Position numbers and translations under genes: made by a program. The notes under the pieces are model-generated. The model had not been told where the DNA came from, did no database searches, and was given only the letters and a program-made list of their open reading frames with translations. Shown piece by piece: positions 6,105-7,969 of a stretch of 7,969 nucleotides of DNA. The DNA comes from Aliicoccus persicus_A (GTDB lineage Bacteria > Bacillota > Bacilli > Staphylococcales > Salinicoccaceae): contig DYYI01000023.1 in assembly GCA_020741755.1 (NCBI GenBank), positions 1 to 7,969 of the forward strand, in the 5' to 3' direction. Each line of letters starts with the position of its first letter. Position 1 is the first letter of the stretch.

Positions 6105-7043
6105 ATGAAATTTATAACTAGAAAATTGCTTTCGTTTATCGCAACTTTAATCATTATTTCAATGTTGATATTTTTTATCTTCAACATTTTACCGGGAAAT
6201 CCTGCACTTTCTATTTTAGGACTGGATGCAGACCCGAGTGAAGTTGCGCGACTCGAAGCAAGCCTTGGCTTAGACCAACCGTTACCCAATCGTTATGTCG
6301 ATTGGGTAACTGGCATTTTTACTGGAGATTTTGGTGAAAGTTATCGCTATCGTGCACCCGTTTTAGACATTATCCTTGAACGTATACCGCTGTCGATGTT
6401 CATTGGTATATATTCGCTCGTACTGACACTTATTATCGGTATACCACTCGGTATCATCATCGCGCGTACGGATGGTAAATGGTATTCGTTAGTGATGAAT
6501 ATTTTAACGCAGCTCGGAATTTCAACACCATCATTTTGGATTGGATTCCTGCTTATTTTTATCTTTGCAGTGATGCTTGGATGGTTTCCAACATATGGTT
6601 TCACGCATTGGACTGAAAGTATTCCTGGTGCACTCAGGTCGTTGTTCTTACCATCATTTGCAATAGCAATAACGAACATTGCTGTCGTCATACGTTATTT
6701 GAGGAACTCCATCCTAGATGAGTATAAAAAAGAATATATAAAACTCGCACGCATGAAGGGGCTCACTGTTCGAGAAATTACATACAGACACGTGCTCCGC
6801 AACAGCATCATGCCTGTTTTAACGATTATTGGACTCATTACTGCAGATACAATGGTTGGCACGATTATTATAGAGAATGTGTTTGCATTGCCTGGTCTCG
6901 GCACGCTGCTCGTATCATCGATTGAATACCGTGATTTTCCACTTATCCAAACACTCGTTATGATCGTCGCGATCATTATCATCGTCGTCAATTTGCTTGT
7001 TGACGTCTTGTATCGCGTCGTCGATCCGCGTGTAAAGTTGTAG
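6105..7043 (+). CDS. Peptide-type ABC transporter permease, DppB/OppB family
   Basis: A 312-residue inner-membrane permease of the binding-protein-dependent type (BPD_transp_1), forming one half of the translocation channel. It shows an N-terminal membrane segment (about 9-29), an external domain with GDFGESYRYRAPV (74-86), then five further hydrophobic segments. The cytoplasmic EAA loop that docks on the ATPase reads EYIKLARMKGLTVREITYRH (210-229), followed by VLRNSIMPVL. The conserved C-terminal elements ALPGLGTLL (261-269) and VVDPRVKL (305-312) are intact, and length is typical for DppB-type proteins. The start ATG is 4 nt after the binding-protein stop and has only a weak site (GAG at 6095-6097), so translation probably depends on coupling with the upstream gene. 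Confidence 0.94.
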   Translation: MKFITRKLLSFIATLIIISMLIFFIFNILPGNPALSILGLDADPSEVARLEASLGLDQPLPNRYVDWVTGIFTGDFGESYRYRAPVLDIILERIPLSMFIGIYSLVLTLIIGIPLGIIIARTDGKWYSLVMNILTQLGISTPSFWIGFLLIFIFAVMLGWFPTYGFTHWTESIPGALRSLFLPSFAIAITNIAVVIRYLRNSILDEYKKEYIKLARMKGLTVREITYRHVLRNSIMPVLTIIGLITADTMVGTIIIENVFALPGLGTLLVSSIEYRDFPLIQTLVMIVAIIIIVVNLLVDVLYRVVDPRVKL

Positions 7044-7051
7044 GTGCTACT

Positions 7052-7861
7052 ATGTATACAAATAAAAATATAACATTAAATATCGGCGTCACACTCGTCA
7101 GCATTTTGTTTCTCATGATGATTGTTTCGCTGTTTTGGACACCGTATCCGCCGAACGAATTGCATACGAGCGACCGACTGGTCTCACCGAACGCACAGTA
7201 CTGGTTTGGCACAGACAACTTTGGACGGGATATTTTATCTCGCATAATGGAAGCATCGCAAACGGCATTTTTAATCGGTATTAGCACGCTTGCAATCGCA
7301 CTCACTGGCGGATTAATCATCGGTGGCACATCCGGTTATTTCGGCGGTGTTGTTGATGAAATACTGATGCGTATTATCGATGCGTTACTTGCAATTCCCG
7401 GGTTACTTTTAGCGATAATGTTAATTACAATTTTCCACACAGGATTATGGAATACCGTGCTCGCCATCGGTGTGATGGGAATTCCAACATTTGCACGCGT
7501 CATTAGAAGCGGCTTCCTACAGATAAAAAACAATGATTATGTCACAGCGAGTCGGCTTAAAGGTGCTTCACATTTATGGTTGATACGTCAGCATATATTA
7601 CCGAATGTGATGACACCGATTATCGTTGTGTCCACGCTCTATTTCTCTGGGGCAATACTCGCTGAATCTGCATTGAGCTTTTTAGGACTCGGTGTACAAG
7701 AACCCGATGCGAGTTGGGGACGTATGATTAATGAGGCTCGACCTTACTTAGCAACGGCACCTTGGTATATTCTAATCAGCGGTGGTTTTATCATCATGCT
7801 CGTACTCGGGTTTAACTTGATTGGTGATGGACTGCGTCATCACAACGAAAGTAAGAGGTGA
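7052..7861 (+). CDS. Peptide-type ABC transporter permease, DppC/OppC family
   Basis: A 269-residue inner-membrane permease that would pair with the DppB-type protein encoded just before it. Visible features in order: an N-terminal membrane segment (about 9-29), the conserved FGTDNFGRDILSR (52-64), channel segments, the EAA loop DYVTASRLKGASHLWLIRQH (162-181), LSFLGLGVQEPDASWGRM (208-225) and the terminal GFNLIGDGLR (253-262). It is at the short end of the family, because the cytoplasmic stretch before the first membrane segment is only about eight residues, but nothing essential is missing. AGGTG (7042-7046) lies 5 nt before the start and overlaps the stop codon of the previous gene. The gap to the next gene is 4 nt. 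Confidence 0.94.
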   Translation: MYTNKNITLNIGVTLVSILFLMMIVSLFWTPYPPNELHTSDRLVSPNAQYWFGTDNFGRDILSRIMEASQTAFLIGISTLAIALTGGLIIGGTSGYFGGVVDEILMRIIDALLAIPGLLLAIMLITIFHTGLWNTVLAIGVMGIPTFARVIRSGFLQIKNNDYVTASRLKGASHLWLIRQHILPNVMTPIIVVSTLYFSGAILAESALSFLGLGVQEPDASWGRMINEARPYLATAPWYILISGGFIIMLVLGFNLIGDGLRHHNESKR

Positions 7862-7865
7862 TACG

Positions 7866-7969
7866 ATGACTTTACTTCATGTCAAAGATTTAAATGTTGA
7901 GTTAATCATTAAAAAAGAAGCGTATCCCGTACTTGAGAATATAAACTTTAGCTTAGATCGTAACAAGAC
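7866..7969 (+). CDS. ABC transporter ATP-binding protein, DppD/OppD type, N-terminal fragment
   Basis: Only 34 complete codons are present before the window ends, reading MTLLHVKDLNVEL, then VLENINFSLDRNK. This is the usual first beta-sheet of an ABC ATPase (LLxVKDLxVxF ... VxxINFSL), placed where the DppD/OppD subunit is expected after DppC. The Walker A motif should lie just beyond the right edge, so function cannot be verified. The ribosome binding site GAGGTGA (7855-7861) overlaps the TGA of the preceding permease gene, so the gene belongs to the same operon. A second ATPase (DppF/OppF type) would be expected further on. Confidence 0.85.
   Translation, partial: MTLLHVKDLNVELIIKKEAYPVLENINFSLDRNK

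Overview
The window looks like chromosome of a low-to-moderate GC Firmicute of the family Staphylococcaceae. The strongest pointer is the partial gene at the left edge. Its 58 readable residues match my memory of the N-terminus of FemX (FmhB), the enzyme that adds the first glycine to the lipid II bridge, and that enzyme is characteristic of staphylococci and close relatives. The GC content is higher than in S. aureus and the secreted binding protein is very acidic. I infer a halotolerant or environmental genus such as Jeotgalicoccus, Salinicoccus, Nosocomiicoccus or a similar lineage, but I cannot name the genus from sequence alone.

Layout: two genes on the minus strand (femX, running off the left end, and a DUF368 membrane protein of the PopT type) form a tight two-gene unit, DUF368 first. 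Both act at the lipid-carrier stage of cell-wall synthesis: PopT-type proteins return undecaprenyl phosphate to the cytoplasmic face, and FemX modifies lipid II there. A 151-bp divergent intergenic region (1044-1194) holds a good -10 box for each direction.

On the plus strand the first unit (1195-4547) is a MoxR AAA+ ATPase, a DUF58 membrane protein and a polytopic membrane protein ending in a DUF4129-like domain. Each junction overlaps by 11 nt. This is the moxR-DUF58-transglutaminase type cluster (compare yeaC-yeaD-yebA of Bacillus), but the third protein has no transglutaminase domain. An acidic loop of about 40 residues lies where the catalytic domain would be. The function of this trio is poorly known.

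After a 47-bp gap with no convincing terminator comes an oligopeptide/dipeptide-type ABC importer (4595 to the right edge): a family 5 solute-binding protein, two permeases of the DppB and DppC types, and the first 34 codons of an ATPase of the DppD/OppD type. The spacing of 4, 8 and 4 nt indicates one operon. The binding protein has a signal peptide but no lipobox cysteine, which is unusual for a Gram-positive importer.

No RNA genes, insertion sequences, CRISPR arrays or long repeats were seen. Apart from the partial genes at both ends, every gene is intact. The window reads as ordinary core or near-core chromosome; the points most worth checking are the catalytic-domain-less DUF4129 protein, the non-lipoprotein binding protein and the PopT-FemX pairing.
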